Origin: Klebsiella michiganensis
GTDB lineage: Bacteria; Pseudomonadota; Gammaproteobacteria; Enterobacterales; Enterobacteriaceae
Assembly (NCBI GenBank): GCA_000963575.1
Contig: CP011077.1
Location: forward strand, 1,922,001-1,986,000
Direction of reading: 5' to 3'
DNA length: 64,000 bases
Shown here: one piece after another, positions 1 through 9,340 of the stretch
How positions within the stretch are numbered: the first letter of the stretch is position 1
Layout: the number at the start of each line of letters is the position of its first letter
The notes under the pieces: model-generated
What the model saw: only the letters and a program-made list of their open reading frames with translations
Told to the model about the DNA's origin: nothing
The model's database searches: none
Program-made: the position numbers and the translations under genes

Positions 1-1
1 C

Positions 2-1996
2 GGGGATGACCAGGCCCTTATCGATGGCCAGGTGACCGAACTATGTGCTCGCCTTGATGCTTTGATGGCCGCCGGCGAGGGCGGGGTGATTGGCTGGCAG
101 GTCTGTGATGAGCTGGCCGGTATCGAAAAAATCTACGGCATGCGTAAAAAAGCCGTTGGCCTGCTGGGCAACGCCAAAGGGCAGGCTAAACCCATTCCGT
201 TTGCCGAAGATACCTGCGTGCCTCCGCAGCATCTGGCGGACTACATCGTTGAATTCCGCGCCCTGCTGGACAGCCACAACCTGAGTTACGGGATGTTTGG
301 TCACGTTGATGCGGGCGTATTGCACGTCCGCCCCGCGCTGGATATGTGCGACCCACAGCAAGAAATGCTGATGAAAAGCATCTCCGACGACGTGGTGGCG
401 CTGACGGCAAAATACGGCGGCCTGCTATGGGGCGAGCACGGCAAAGGGTTCCGCGCCGAGTATAGCCCGGCCTTCTTCGGTGAAACGCTGTATGAAGAGC
501 TGCGCCGCATTAAGGCCGCGTTTGACCCGGCTAACCGGCTGAACCCCGGAAAAATCTGTCCGCCGCTGGGCGTGGACGACCCGATGATGCAGGTGGATGC
601 CGTAAAACGCGGGACGTTTGACCGGCAGATCCCGATTGCGGTGCGTACTTCCTGGCGCGGCGCGATGGAGTGCAACGGCAATGGCCTGTGTTTTAACTTC
701 GACGTGAAAAGCCCGATGTGCCCGTCGATGAAGATCTCCAGCAACCGCATCCACTCTCCGAAAGGACGGGCCACGCTGACCCGCGAATGGCTACGCCTTC
801 TTGCAGAACGCGGCGTTGACCCGCTTCAGCTTGAGAAACAGCTGCCGGAACAGCGCGCCAGCCTGCGGGGCCTTATCGAGCGCACCCGCAATTCCTGGCA
901 CGCCAGCAAGGGCGAGTACGATTTTTCCCATGAAGTGAAAGAGGCGATGTCCGGCTGCCTGGCCTGTAAAGCCTGTTCCACCCAGTGCCCGATTAAAATC
1001 GACGTGCCGGAGTTCCGCTCTCGCTTTCTGCAGCTTTATCACACGCGCTATCTGCGTCCCCTGCGCGATCACGTTGTGGCCTCGGTGGAGAGCTATGCGC
1101 CGCTGATGGCGCGCGCGCCGAAAACCTTTAACTTCTTTATGAGCCAGCCCTGGGTACAGAGTTTGTCCCGCAGGCATATCGGCATGGTCGACTTGCCTAT
1201 GCTGTCCACCCCGACGCTGCAGCAGCAACTGGTCGGGCACCGCTCTGCCAACGTCACGCTGGAACAGCTGGAGCGTTATTCAGATGAACAGAGAGCCAAA
1301 ACGGTGCTGGTGGTGCAGGACCCGTTCACCAGCTATTACGATGCTCAGGTGGTGGCAGATTTTATTAAGCTTGCAGATAAGCTAGGCTTTGAACCTGTGG
1401 TGCTTCCGTTCTCGCCGAACGGTAAAGCCCAGCATATTAAAGGCTTCCTGCAGCGTTTTGCGCGTACGGCGAGCAAAACGTCTGAGTTCCTGAATCGCAT
1501 TGCGAAACTGGGTATGCCGATGGTCGGCGTCGATCCGGCGCTGGTCCTGTGCTACCGCGATGAATATAAACAGACATTAGGCGAAGAACGCGGTGATTTT
1601 CAGGTCCAGCTGGTGCACGAATGGCTCCAGACTGTGCTGAAAGAACGGGAAGTACAGGGCGCCGGGGGAGAAGCATGGTACCTCTTTGGCCACTGTACCG
1701 AAGTGGCGGCGTTGCCGGCGGCACCGAATCAGTGGGCCGGTATTTTTGCTCGTTTTGGCGCGAAACTCGAGAACGTGAGCGTTGGCTGTTGCGGCATGGC
1801 TGGTACTTACGGTCACGAGGTGAAGAATCTCGCCAATTCATTGGGCATCTATGAACTCTCCTGGCATCAGGCGATGCAGCGCCTGCCGCGCAACCGCTGT
1901 CTGGCAACCGGCTACTCCTGCCGCAGCCAGGTCAAGCGCGTTGAGGGCAACGGCGTGCGGCATCCATTACAGGCTCTTCTGGAGATTATCGGATGA
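2..1996 (+). CDS. ydiJ: YdiJ, FAD-linked D-2-hydroxyglutarate dehydrogenase (C-terminal part)
   Basis: The frame is open from the left edge of the window, so the N-terminus lies outside; about 664 of roughly 1018 residues are present. The family couples an FAD-linked oxidase domain to a C-terminal iron-sulfur and CCG-type domain and oxidises D-2-hydroxyglutarate. Visible here are the end of the FAD oxidase domain (WGEHGKGFRAEYSP, FDPANRLNPGKICPP), a ferredoxin-like cluster CLACKACSTQCP and a C-terminal cysteine-rich stretch (GHCTE, VGCCGMAGTYG). The stop overlaps the menI start by 3 nt (ATGA), so the two are translationally coupled as in E. coli. The first in-frame GTG at 32 is internal, not the start. 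Confidence 0.93.
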   Translation, partial: GDDQALIDGQVTELCARLDALMAAGEGGVIGWQVCDELAGIEKIYGMRKKAVGLLGNAKGQAKPIPFAEDTCVPPQHLADYIVEFRALLDSHNLSYGMFGHVDAGVLHVRPALDMCDPQQEMLMKSISDDVVALTAKYGGLLWGEHGKGFRAEYSPAFFGETLYEELRRIKAAFDPANRLNPGKICPPLGVDDPMMQVDAVKRGTFDRQIPIAVRTSWRGAMECNGNGLCFNFDVKSPMCPSMKISSNRIHSPKGRATLTREWLRLLAERGVDPLQLEKQLPEQRASLRGLIERTRNSWHASKGEYDFSHEVKEAMSGCLACKACSTQCPIKIDVPEFRSRFLQLYHTRYLRPLRDHVVASVESYAPLMARAPKTFNFFMSQPWVQSLSRRHIGMVDLPMLSTPTLQQQLVGHRSANVTLEQLERYSDEQRAKTVLVVQDPFTSYYDAQVVADFIKLADKLGFEPVVLPFSPNGKAQHIKGFLQRFARTASKTSEFLNRIAKLGMPMVGVDPALVLCYRDEYKQTLGEERGDFQVQLVHEWLQTVLKEREVQGAGGEAWYLFGHCTEVAALPAAPNQWAGIFARFGAKLENVSVGCCGMAGTYGHEVKNLANSLGIYELSWHQAMQRLPRNRCLATGYSCRSQVKRVEGNGVRHPLQALLEIIG

Positions 1997-2403
1997 TTTG
2001 GCGACGTGAAGCCACGCTTGCCGCGCTCAATAAAATGGGTGCGAACAATATGGTTGGCCATGTAGGTATTGAATTTACGCGTTTTGATGACAACGAAATT
2101 GAGGCCACCATGCCAGTGGATGAGCGCACCCGGCAGCCGTTTGGCCTGCTGCACGGCGGCGCGTCGGTGGTGCTGGCGGAAACGCTGGGTTCAGTGGCAG
2201 GCTATCTGTGCACCGAAGGCGACCAGAAGGTGGTTGGTCTGGAGGTGAATGCCAACCACATCCGTTCGGCGCGAGAAGGTATTGTGCGCGGCGTTTGCCG
2301 TGCGGTTCACGCCGGGCGTCGTCATCAGGTGTGGCAAATTGATATCTACGATCAGCAAGACCACCTGTGCTGCACTTCCCGCCTGACCACGGCGGTGGTG
2401 TAA
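1993..2403 (+). CDS. menI: MenI, 1,4-dihydroxy-2-naphthoyl-CoA thioesterase
   Basis: A 136-residue hotdog-fold thioesterase, the usual length of E. coli MenI (YdiI). It hydrolyses DHNA-CoA to 1,4-dihydroxy-2-naphthoate in menaquinone synthesis. The signature is the hotdog helix motif RQPFGLLHGGASVVLAETLGS, which carries the catalytic Glu and the conserved His-Gly-Gly. The ATG overlaps the stop of ydiJ, so both probably share a transcript. A weak stem (2422-2448, CCCACGT/ACGTGGG) without a T tract follows the stop and is not a convincing terminator. Confidence 0.95.
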   Translation: MIWRREATLAALNKMGANNMVGHVGIEFTRFDDNEIEATMPVDERTRQPFGLLHGGASVVLAETLGSVAGYLCTEGDQKVVGLEVNANHIRSAREGIVRGVCRAVHAGRRHQVWQIDIYDQQDHLCCTSRLTTAVV

Positions 2404-2558
2404 ATCAACGGCTAAAATACCCCCACGTTCAGCCGGCAGGGACGTGGGAGCGCCGCCGTTAGTTTCTTCTCGTTATAATTTTCTTAAAAAACTATATATC
2501 CGCAACTAATTTTGCTACAAAGCCCGCCGCAGGATGTTTATAAGCTTAAGGACAAACT

Positions 2559-3383
2559 ATGTGGATATTACTGGCTGCGGCCTTATTGGTTTTGCAATTT
2601 AATAAAAAGATTTCTCTCGGTTTATTATTGGCGACGGTGGCGTGGGGCGACGTTGAGGGCGTACTCGACTGGCGGGCGCTGGTTTCGCTCGCGGCAATTA
2701 CTCTTCTTGCGCTGGCTTATCTGAAAGCAGACAACAGCAAGCCGGTCAGATACGCGCTTGAGTTTTTGCTGGTGGCTGCTGCCGTGGGGATGACCATCCA
2801 TGTTATACCCGGTTTCCATAATCCAAAGGTGCTGGACGCGGTTAGCGCCGGGCCGCAAAGTGCGCCTTTCTCGATGTATTACAACTTCGACAAAGCGCTG
2901 GTGCCCTTTATTCTGCTGGTAGTAATGAAATCGCTGTTTGTCAGCGAGCCGAAATATCAGCCCGCAAAACCCGGGTGGATCCTGCTGGTTGCTTTGATTC
3001 CTGGATTATTGCTGCTGGCGGTGGCGCTGGGTGGCTTAAAGATTGAACCGCATCTCCCGCAGTGGCTGTTGCCATTCCTGTTCGCTAATATTTTCTTTGT
3101 TTCTCTGGCGGAAGAAGCGCTATTCCGGGGCTATCTCCAGCAGCGTTTATCCGGCTTTATGCCCCCGGTCATGGCACTGATTATTGCAGCCGCGATATTC
3201 GGCGGACTTCATTTTGCCGGTGGCCCGCTGCTGATTATTTTTGCCGCGCTGGCGGGGCTTATTTATGGCCTGGCGTGGATGTGGAGCGGGCGGCTGTGGG
3301 TTGCCGTGGCGTTTCACGTCGGGTTGAATATCACTCATTTATTGCTGTTTACCTATCCTGTGCTGCAGCACACGGTACATTGA
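2559..3383 (+). CDS. CPBP-family intramembrane metalloprotease
   Basis: A 274-residue hydrophobic protein with about eight membrane segments. The C-terminal half carries the three motifs of the CPBP (CAAX protease and bacteriocin-processing, Abi) family: AEEALFRGYL (EExxxR), FGGLHFAGG and VAFHVGLN. These supply the Glu and His residues of the intramembrane active site. The ATG has an AAGGAC ribosome site 5 nt upstream. Bacterial members act in prenyl-protein or peptide processing, immunity to bacteriocins, or unknown roles; the substrate here cannot be read from the sequence. It sits between menI and the suf operon, where E. coli has ydiH, convergent with the ABC1 kinase gene. Confidence 0.85.
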   Translation: MWILLAAALLVLQFNKKISLGLLLATVAWGDVEGVLDWRALVSLAAITLLALAYLKADNSKPVRYALEFLLVAAAVGMTIHVIPGFHNPKVLDAVSAGPQSAPFSMYYNFDKALVPFILLVVMKSLFVSEPKYQPAKPGWILLVALIPGLLLLAVALGGLKIEPHLPQWLLPFLFANIFFVSLAEEALFRGYLQQRLSGFMPPVMALIIAAAIFGGLHFAGGPLLIIFAALAGLIYGLAWMWSGRLWVAVAFHVGLNITHLLLFTYPVLQHTVH

Positions 3384-3391
3384 CGTGGCCG

Positions 3392-3424
3392 ATGCGGCAT
3401 CGGGATAACTTTCCGGTGCCGCAT
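3392..3424. repeat. REP-like inverted repeat between convergent genes
   Basis: ATGCGGCA (3392-3399) and TGCCGCAT (3417-3424) form a perfect 8-bp stem around a 17-nt spacer. It lies in the 54-nt gap between the converging CPBP and ABC1 genes. Composition (GCCGATGCGGC) and location recall enterobacterial REP/PU palindromes, which usually stabilise transcript 3' ends. There is no T tract for a classic terminator. Confidence 0.5.
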
Positions 3425-3437
3425 TAGCACTGCATCC

Positions 3438-5078
3438 TTATCGCCTCAATAACCTGATAACCAGCCAGGTGCTTCCCGCGACGGCGCACAGCAGGCCGAG
3501 CACGGGAAAAAATGGGACGCCAAATAGCGTCCAGTTCAGCCCGAACAGCCACGGCGTGACCACGCTAGTCAGGGCGGCCAAAACAATCGCCAGCGCCAGC
3601 GTGGAGGCCGCACGTTCAAGCGACTTTCCTAGCTGGTTAATATTCTCCACGTTGATGTCCGCGTGCAATTTGCCGTGGCGCAGCCTTTGCATCACCAGGC
3701 GCAGAGTCTGTGGAAGTACATCGCCACCTTCCAGAAGCCGGTTGCCAAGTTTTAGCAGGCGTCTACGGCTCCCGAGGCGGGTATAGCGTTTTAACATCTC
3801 CTTTTTAATCACCGGACGAAGAATATGGATGATGTCGAACTGCGGATCCATTCTCAGCAATACGCCGTCCGCGGTAATCAGCGCCTTAAATAACAGCACT
3901 AAATCGGGCGGTAGCGCCAGGCGGAATTCTCGGGCGGTGGAAAGCATGTCGGTCAGCGCTTTGCCCAGCTGCAGCGGGAGGTTACCCTGTTTTTGCAGGA
4001 AATAGCTGGCCGCCAGCTCCAGTTCAGTAAGATCCAACGCATCCTGGCCGCTCCATGTGATAAGGGCATCGACAATGCCGCTGGCGTCACGTTCGCTGAT
4101 GGCATAAATCAGCGATAACAGCTCATCGCGCCGCTCCTGGCTCAGGCTTCCAACCATGCCGAAATCAATAAAGCCGACCCGGTTGCCAGCCAGCGCCATG
4201 ACGTTGCCGGGATGGGGATCCGCGTGATAAGTCCGCAGTTCAAAAAGCATATTGATGAACGCCGTCGCACCTTTACGTGCGAGCAGCGGGCCGTCAAACC
4301 CGGCGGCGGCAAGCTGTGCGCCGTCAACCGGCGAAACGCCGGGCAAAAAAGCCTGCACCATTAGCGTGGGGTGACACCAGTCCCAATAAATCTTCGGGAT
4401 GACGACATCGTCGGCGCCGGCGAAGAATTGATAAATCTTTTCCCCGTTGGCCGCTTCATGGCAAAAATCCAGCTCCTGATTCAGCGCATTTTCAAGGTAA
4501 CGCACCAGCATCACCGGCTGAAAGCGAGCGAGCGCCGCACTCTGCTGGGCCAGGCTTTCCGCAAGATAACGCAGCAACCGCAGGTCGGCCTTGATCGTCG
4601 CCTCAATAGCGGGACGCTGAATTTTGACGATAACCTCGTCACCGTTTTTCAGTTTGGCCCGGTGAATTTGCGCTATCGAACCGCTGGCGAGCGGGGTTTC
4701 ATCAAACACAGCGAAAACCTCAGCTGGCGCAGCCCCGAGCGCCGCAACTACCCACGGTTCAAGCTGTGACCAGGGCAGCGGGCTGGCGCCTGAATTTAAC
4801 TGACTAAGCGCTTCTGTCCATGCGGGTTCAAGCAGGTCGCTGCGGGTGGAGAGGATTTGCCCCAGCTTAACGAACGTCGGGCCCAGTTCTTCAAGCGCCG
4901 CACACAGGCGTTGCGGCATCGGTAACGCATCATGTTGGCTGCCGCCGCGTATTTTGTTATGCAGCGAGGACAGGCCCAGCAAACGCACAATGTCCTGCAA
5001 TCCATAGCGGAGAAAAACGCCGGTAATTTCCTGCAGCCTCGCGCGATCGCGGGCGGTGACCATAATCATTTTCAGCAT
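3438..5078 (-). CDS. ABC1/AarF (UbiB-like) atypical kinase with C-terminal membrane segments
   Basis: About 546 residues when started at the ATG at 5078, which has an AAGGGAG ribosome site; the frame stays open to 5207 but that extension looks non-coding. ABC1-family marks are present: FVKLGQILSTR (KxGQ), ASGSIAQIHRAKL, ELDFCHEAANG (ExD), TYHADPHPGN and FIDFGMVG. The last 50 residues contain two membrane helices, as in UbiB, which supports ubiquinone synthesis as an ATPase. UbiB proper is encoded in ubiEJB, so this is probably a second paralogue with an undefined role. It is a single gene, convergent with the CPBP protease gene and divergent from sufA. Confidence 0.85.
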   Translation of the reverse strand: MLKMIMVTARDRARLQEITGVFLRYGLQDIVRLLGLSSLHNKIRGGSQHDALPMPQRLCAALEELGPTFVKLGQILSTRSDLLEPAWTEALSQLNSGASPLPWSQLEPWVVAALGAAPAEVFAVFDETPLASGSIAQIHRAKLKNGDEVIVKIQRPAIEATIKADLRLLRYLAESLAQQSAALARFQPVMLVRYLENALNQELDFCHEAANGEKIYQFFAGADDVVIPKIYWDWCHPTLMVQAFLPGVSPVDGAQLAAAGFDGPLLARKGATAFINMLFELRTYHADPHPGNVMALAGNRVGFIDFGMVGSLSQERRDELLSLIYAISERDASGIVDALITWSGQDALDLTELELAASYFLQKQGNLPLQLGKALTDMLSTAREFRLALPPDLVLLFKALITADGVLLRMDPQFDIIHILRPVIKKEMLKRYTRLGSRRRLLKLGNRLLEGGDVLPQTLRLVMQRLRHGKLHADINVENINQLGKSLERAASTLALAIVLAALTSVVTPWLFGLNWTLFGVPFFPVLGLLCAVAGSTWLVIRLLRR

Positions 5079-5463
5079 CAGGCTAAGCTCCCTTTTCTTT
5101 ATCAGGAGGATAGTTGATAAATCAGAAGAGGGAATTACGCCGCCGATTGTCTGAAAATTACTGGTACTAAGCGGCGTGAATTTCGCATTCAGTGCGCTTC
5201 CAATCACATAAATAGATATTTTCTATACATCTTTTCCCTTGCCCGGCTCAGGCGTTTTTCATCTTTGATATTTCCTTTTGCACCAGTGGCTTAAACAGCT
5301 CTTTTCGCCATCTGCAAGAGTTTCATGACGGTCTATCCTTAGTAAAGACGCCCAAAAAACCAGCGTTTCGCGAATACCCCTGTTTTCATAACGTTGTATT
5401 GATAATTGTTATCATTAACATAAGGGTATCGGCCTTCGGGCGCAGAGAATAATGAGGTGAAGA
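5079..5463. other. Intergenic region carrying the suf promoter
   Basis: About 385 nt between the divergent ABC1 kinase gene and sufA. The right end holds the Fur-like site and a possible promoter, TTGTAT (5394-5399) and TAACAT (5416-5421) with 16-nt spacing, which is an inference. In E. coli this control region also binds OxyR, IHF and IscR; I could not assign those sites. No small gene equivalent to E. coli ydiH is recognisable. Confidence 0.5.
5401..5419 (+). promoter_or_regulatory. Fur-box-like operator upstream of sufA
   Basis: GATAATTGTTATCATTAAC matches the 19-bp Fur consensus (GATAATGATAATCATTATC) at most positions. It lies 45 nt upstream of the sufA start and overlaps the likely promoter, which fits Fur repression of suf under iron sufficiency as known in E. 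coli. Confidence 0.75.
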
Positions 5464-5832
5464 ATGGATGTGCAAACCGGTTCCTTTGATCCCAATGATT
5501 TTGCCTGGCAAGGGCTGACCCTGACCCCGGCCGCCAGCGCGCATATTCGCGACCTGGCCGCAAAACAACCCGAGTTCAGGGGGATTCGCCTGAGCATCAA
5601 ACAGACGGGCTGCGCGGGCTTTGGCTACGTGCTGGACACGGTAACCGAGCCGAAGCCGGACGATCTGGTCTATGAGTTCGACGGCGCGCGCCTGTGGGTG
5701 CCGCTCTCCGCCATGCCTTTTATCGACGGCACGGAAGTGGACTACGTGCGTGAAGGCCTGAATCAGATCTTTAAATTTAATAACCCGAAAGCGCAGCACG
5801 AGTGCGGCTGTGGCGAAAGCTTTGGGGTATAG
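5464..5832 (+). CDS. sufA: SufA, A-type iron-sulfur carrier
   Basis: A 122-residue A-type carrier that accepts Fe-S clusters from SufBCD and passes them to apo-proteins. The three ligand cysteines are at the expected places: Cys50 (QTGCAGFGY) and Cys114/Cys116 in the tail ECGCGESFGV. It is the first gene of the suf operon, with GAGGTGA just upstream of the ATG, and stops 8 nt before sufB. Length and sequence match E. coli SufA closely. Confidence 0.97.
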   Translation: MDVQTGSFDPNDFAWQGLTLTPAASAHIRDLAAKQPEFRGIRLSIKQTGCAGFGYVLDTVTEPKPDDLVYEFDGARLWVPLSAMPFIDGTEVDYVREGLNQIFKFNNPKAQHECGCGESFGV

Positions 5833-5840
5833 GCGGTACT

Positions 5841-7322
5841 ATGTCTCGTAATACTGAAGCAACTGACGATGTCAAAACCTGGACCGGCAACCTCAATTAT
5901 AAAGAGGGCTTCTTCACTGAGCTGCAAACTGAGCAACTGGCGAAGGGCATAAATGAAGAGGTGGTTCGGGCGATTTCTGCCCGTCGTAACGAACCCGAAT
6001 GGATGCTGGAGTTTCGTCTCAACGCCTTCCATGCCTGGTTAAAAATGGAAGAGCCTCACTGGCTAAAAGCGAATTACGACAAACTGAATTATCAGGATTA
6101 CAGCTATTATTCCGCGCCTTCATGCGGGAGCTGCGACGACACCTGTGCCTCACAGCCCGGCGCGGTGCAGCAGCCCCCTAACGCCTTTCTGACTAACGAA
6201 GTCGAAGACGCGTTTCAGCAACTGGGTGTGCCGGTGCGGGAAGGTAGCGAAGTGGCGGTTGATGCTATTTTTGACTCCGTTTCTGTGGCAACCACTTACC
6301 GTGAAAAACTCTCCGAGCAGGGTATTATCTTCTGTTCCTTCGGCGAGGCGATTCACGATTACCCGGAGCTGGTCAAAAAATATCTGGGTACCGTCGTGCC
6401 GTCCAACGACAACTTCTTTGCCGCGCTTAACGCCGCGGTTGCCTCCGACGGCACCTTTATCTACATCCCGAAAGGCGTACGTTGCCCGATGGAACTGTCC
6501 ACCTATTTTCGCATCAACGCGGAAAAAACAGGCCAGTTCGAACGCACTATTTTAGTGGCGGATGAAGGCAGCTACGTGAGCTACATCGAAGGCTGCTCCG
6601 CGCCGGTACGCGACAGCTATCAGCTGCACGCCGCGGTGGTGGAGGTCATTATCCACCGCGATGCGGAAGTGAAGTACTCCACGGTGCAAAACTGGTTCCC
6701 GGGGGATAACAACACCGGCGGCATCCTGAACTTCGTCACCAAACGCGCCCTGTGCGAAGGTGAGAACAGCAAGATGTCCTGGACGCAGTCGGAAACCGGC
6801 TCCGCCATCACCTGGAAATACCCAAGCGTGATCCTGCGTGGCGATAACTCCATCGGCGAGTTCTTCTCCGTGGCGTTGACCTCCGGCCATCAGCAGGCGG
6901 ACACCGGCACCAAAATGATCCACATCGGCAAGAACACCAAATCGACGATCATTTCGAAAGGGATCTCCGCCGGTCATAGCCAGAACAGCTATCGTGGTCT
7001 GGTGAAAATCATGCCGACCGCAACCAACGCCCGTAACTTCACCCAGTGCGACTCGATGTTGATCGGGCCGGACAGCGGGGCGCACACCTTCCCGTACGTG
7101 GAGTGTCGCAACAATACGGCACAGCTCGAGCACGAAGCTACCACGTCACGTATTGGTGAAGACCAGCTGTTCTACTGCCTGCAGCGTGGCATCAGCGAAG
7201 ACGACGCCATCTCGATGATCGTCAACGGGTTCTGCAAAGACGTGTTCTCAGAGTTACCGCTCGAATTCGCGGTGGAAGCACAAAAATTATTAGCCATCAG
7301 CCTCGAACACAGCGTCGGTTAA
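5841..7322 (+). CDS. sufB: SufB, Fe-S cluster scaffold subunit
   Basis: 493 residues from the ATG at 5841 (MSRNTEATDDVKTW, the E. coli N-terminus); an in-frame ATG at 5802 inside sufA is not used. SufB forms the SufBC2D scaffold on which clusters are assembled from SufE-delivered sulfide. Family features include a long beta-helix core and the conserved ECRNN and HEATTSRIGEDQ stretches, which carry the cysteine and histidine used at the SufB-SufD interface. It is two residues shorter than E. coli SufB near residue 15. It is followed after 16 nt by sufC. Confidence 0.97.
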   Translation: MSRNTEATDDVKTWTGNLNYKEGFFTELQTEQLAKGINEEVVRAISARRNEPEWMLEFRLNAFHAWLKMEEPHWLKANYDKLNYQDYSYYSAPSCGSCDDTCASQPGAVQQPPNAFLTNEVEDAFQQLGVPVREGSEVAVDAIFDSVSVATTYREKLSEQGIIFCSFGEAIHDYPELVKKYLGTVVPSNDNFFAALNAAVASDGTFIYIPKGVRCPMELSTYFRINAEKTGQFERTILVADEGSYVSYIEGCSAPVRDSYQLHAAVVEVIIHRDAEVKYSTVQNWFPGDNNTGGILNFVTKRALCEGENSKMSWTQSETGSAITWKYPSVILRGDNSIGEFFSVALTSGHQQADTGTKMIHIGKNTKSTIISKGISAGHSQNSYRGLVKIMPTATNARNFTQCDSMLIGPDSGAHTFPYVECRNNTAQLEHEATTSRIGEDQLFYCLQRGISEDDAISMIVNGFCKDVFSELPLEFAVEAQKLLAISLEHSVG

Positions 7323-7338
7323 GGATTAAGGGAAAACT

Positions 7339-8085
7339 ATGTTAAGCATTAAAGATTTACAGGTCAGCGTTGAGGATAAAGAGATCCTGCGTGGCTTAAA
7401 CCTCGAAGTGAAGCCGGGCGAAGTCCACGCCATCATGGGGCCAAACGGCTCCGGCAAAAGTACCTTATCCGCCACGCTTGCCGGGCGCGAAGACTATGCC
7501 GTGACCGGCGGTTCAGTTCAGTTCAAGGGCAAAGATTTGCTGGAACTGTCGCCGGAAGACCGCTCCGGCGAAGGTATTTTTATGGCTTTTCAGTACCCGG
7601 TGGAAATTCCCGGCGTCAGCAACCAGTTCTTCCTGCAAACCGCGCTGAACGCGGTGCGGGAATACCGTGGCCTCGAGTCGCTGGACCGCTTTGATTTTCA
7701 GGACCTGATGGAAGAGAAAATCAAGCTGCTGCAAATGCCCGAAGATTTGCTGACCCGCTCGGTGAACGTCGGCTTCTCCGGCGGTGAGAAAAAGCGCAAC
7801 GACATCCTGCAAATGGCGGTACTGGAGCCGGAACTGTGCATCCTCGATGAAACCGACTCCGGGCTGGATATCGATGCCCTGAAGATTGTGGCCGAGGGCG
7901 TTAACTCGCTGCGCGACGGGAAACGTTCATTTATCGTGGTCACTCACTACCAGCGTATTCTCGACTACATCAAGCCGGACTTTGTTCACGTGCTGTATCA
8001 GGGGCGCATCGTTAAATCTGGCGATTTCAGCCTGGTGAAACAACTGGAGGAGCAGGGTTATGGCTGGCTTACCGAACAGCAGTAA
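7339..8085 (+). CDS. sufC: SufC, ABC-type ATPase of the SufBCD complex
   Basis: A 248-residue soluble ATPase that drives conformational change in SufBC2D. Visible motifs are Walker A GPNGSGKST (about residues 34-42), signature FSGGEKKRND and Walker B LCILDETDSGLDID, followed by the switch histidine in VVTHYQRIL. The 3' end overlaps the start of sufD by 26 nt. Confidence 0.97.
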   Translation: MLSIKDLQVSVEDKEILRGLNLEVKPGEVHAIMGPNGSGKSTLSATLAGREDYAVTGGSVQFKGKDLLELSPEDRSGEGIFMAFQYPVEIPGVSNQFFLQTALNAVREYRGLESLDRFDFQDLMEEKIKLLQMPEDLLTRSVNVGFSGGEKKRNDILQMAVLEPELCILDETDSGLDIDALKIVAEGVNSLRDGKRSFIVVTHYQRILDYIKPDFVHVLYQGRIVKSGDFSLVKQLEEQGYGWLTEQQ

Positions 8086-9340
8086 CGGCAATGCGCTCCA
8101 GCAGTGGCATCATCTGTTTGAGGCTCAGGGAACCGGCCGCTCACAGGTGGCTCAGCAGCACATGCAGCAGCTCCTGCGCCTCGGGTTGCCGACGCGCAAG
8201 CATGAAAACTGGAAGTACACGCCGCTCGACGGGTTGCTGAACAACCAGTTTGTACTGGCGCCTTCGTCGCCTTTAAGTGCCCAACAGCGTGACGAACTCG
8301 CCCTGCCGGTAGACGCGCTGCGGCTGGTGTTTGTTGACGGGCGTTTCAGCGCCGAACTGAGTGATGACATCGCCGGCAGCGGCTTTGTGATTAGCATTGA
8401 CGATAACCGCCAGACGTTGCCCGCGCCGGTTCAGGGCGAAGTGTTCCTGCACCTGACCGAAAGCTTGGCGGAGACCGTGACGCATATCCGCGTGGCGCGT
8501 AACACGCAGCCTGAAAAAACGCTGCTGTTGATGCACGTCACGCGCGGCAGCGCAGCGCAGGAGATGACGACCGCCCATTACCGCCACCACCTGATCCTTG
8601 AGCAGGGCGCGCAGGCCACGGTGATTGAGCACTTCGTCAGTCTTGACGATGCGGCGCATTTTACCGGCTCGCGGTTTACCGCCGAAGTGGCGGCCAACGC
8701 GCAGCTTAGCCACTACAAGCTGGCGTTTGAAAATGCCGCCAGCTATCACTTTGCGCACAACGATCTGCTGATTGAGCAGGACTCAACGGTGAACAGCAAC
8801 AGCTTCCTGTTGGGGGCCGCGGTGCTTCGCCACAATACCAGCACGCAGCTTAACGGCGAAAATAACCAGCTGCACATCAACAGCCTGGCGCTGCCGGTAA
8901 ATAATGAAGTGTGCGACACCCGAACCTGGCTTGAGCACAACAAGGGCTATTGCAACAGCCGCCAGCTGCATAAAACCATCGTGCGTGATAAAGGCCGGGC
9001 GGTGTTTAACGGCATGATTAAAGTTGCCCAGCACGCGATCAAAACCGACGGGCAGATGACCAACAACAACCTGTTGCTTGGCCGTCTGGCGGAAGTGGAC
9101 ACCAAGCCACAGCTTGAAATCTACGCCGATGACGTGAAGTGCAGCCATGGCGCGACCATTGGACGGATTGACGACGAGCAGATGTTCTACCTGCGCTCTC
9201 GCGGCATCAGCGAACAGGCTGCTCAGCAGATGATAATCTTCGCCTTTGCCGCAGAGCTTACCGAAAGTATTCGCGACGAGGCCTTAAAAGAGCAGGTGCT
9301 GGCGCGTATCGCTCAGCGCTTTGCAGGGGGCGAGGCATGA
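8060..9340 (+). CDS. sufD: SufD, Fe-S scaffold subunit
   Basis: 426 residues, beginning MAGLPNSSN as in E. coli SufD, which supports the ATG at 8060 inside the end of sufC. SufD pairs with SufB and SufC and is needed for iron acquisition into the nascent cluster. The conserved KCSHGATIG stretch holds the interface histidine. It overlaps sufS by 4 nt (ATGA), indicating coupled translation. Confidence 0.97.
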   Translation: MAGLPNSSNGNALQQWHHLFEAQGTGRSQVAQQHMQQLLRLGLPTRKHENWKYTPLDGLLNNQFVLAPSSPLSAQQRDELALPVDALRLVFVDGRFSAELSDDIAGSGFVISIDDNRQTLPAPVQGEVFLHLTESLAETVTHIRVARNTQPEKTLLLMHVTRGSAAQEMTTAHYRHHLILEQGAQATVIEHFVSLDDAAHFTGSRFTAEVAANAQLSHYKLAFENAASYHFAHNDLLIEQDSTVNSNSFLLGAAVLRHNTSTQLNGENNQLHINSLALPVNNEVCDTRTWLEHNKGYCNSRQLHKTIVRDKGRAVFNGMIKVAQHAIKTDGQMTNNNLLLGRLAEVDTKPQLEIYADDVKCSHGATIGRIDDEQMFYLRSRGISEQAAQQMIIFAFAAELTESIRDEALKEQVLARIAQRFAGGEA

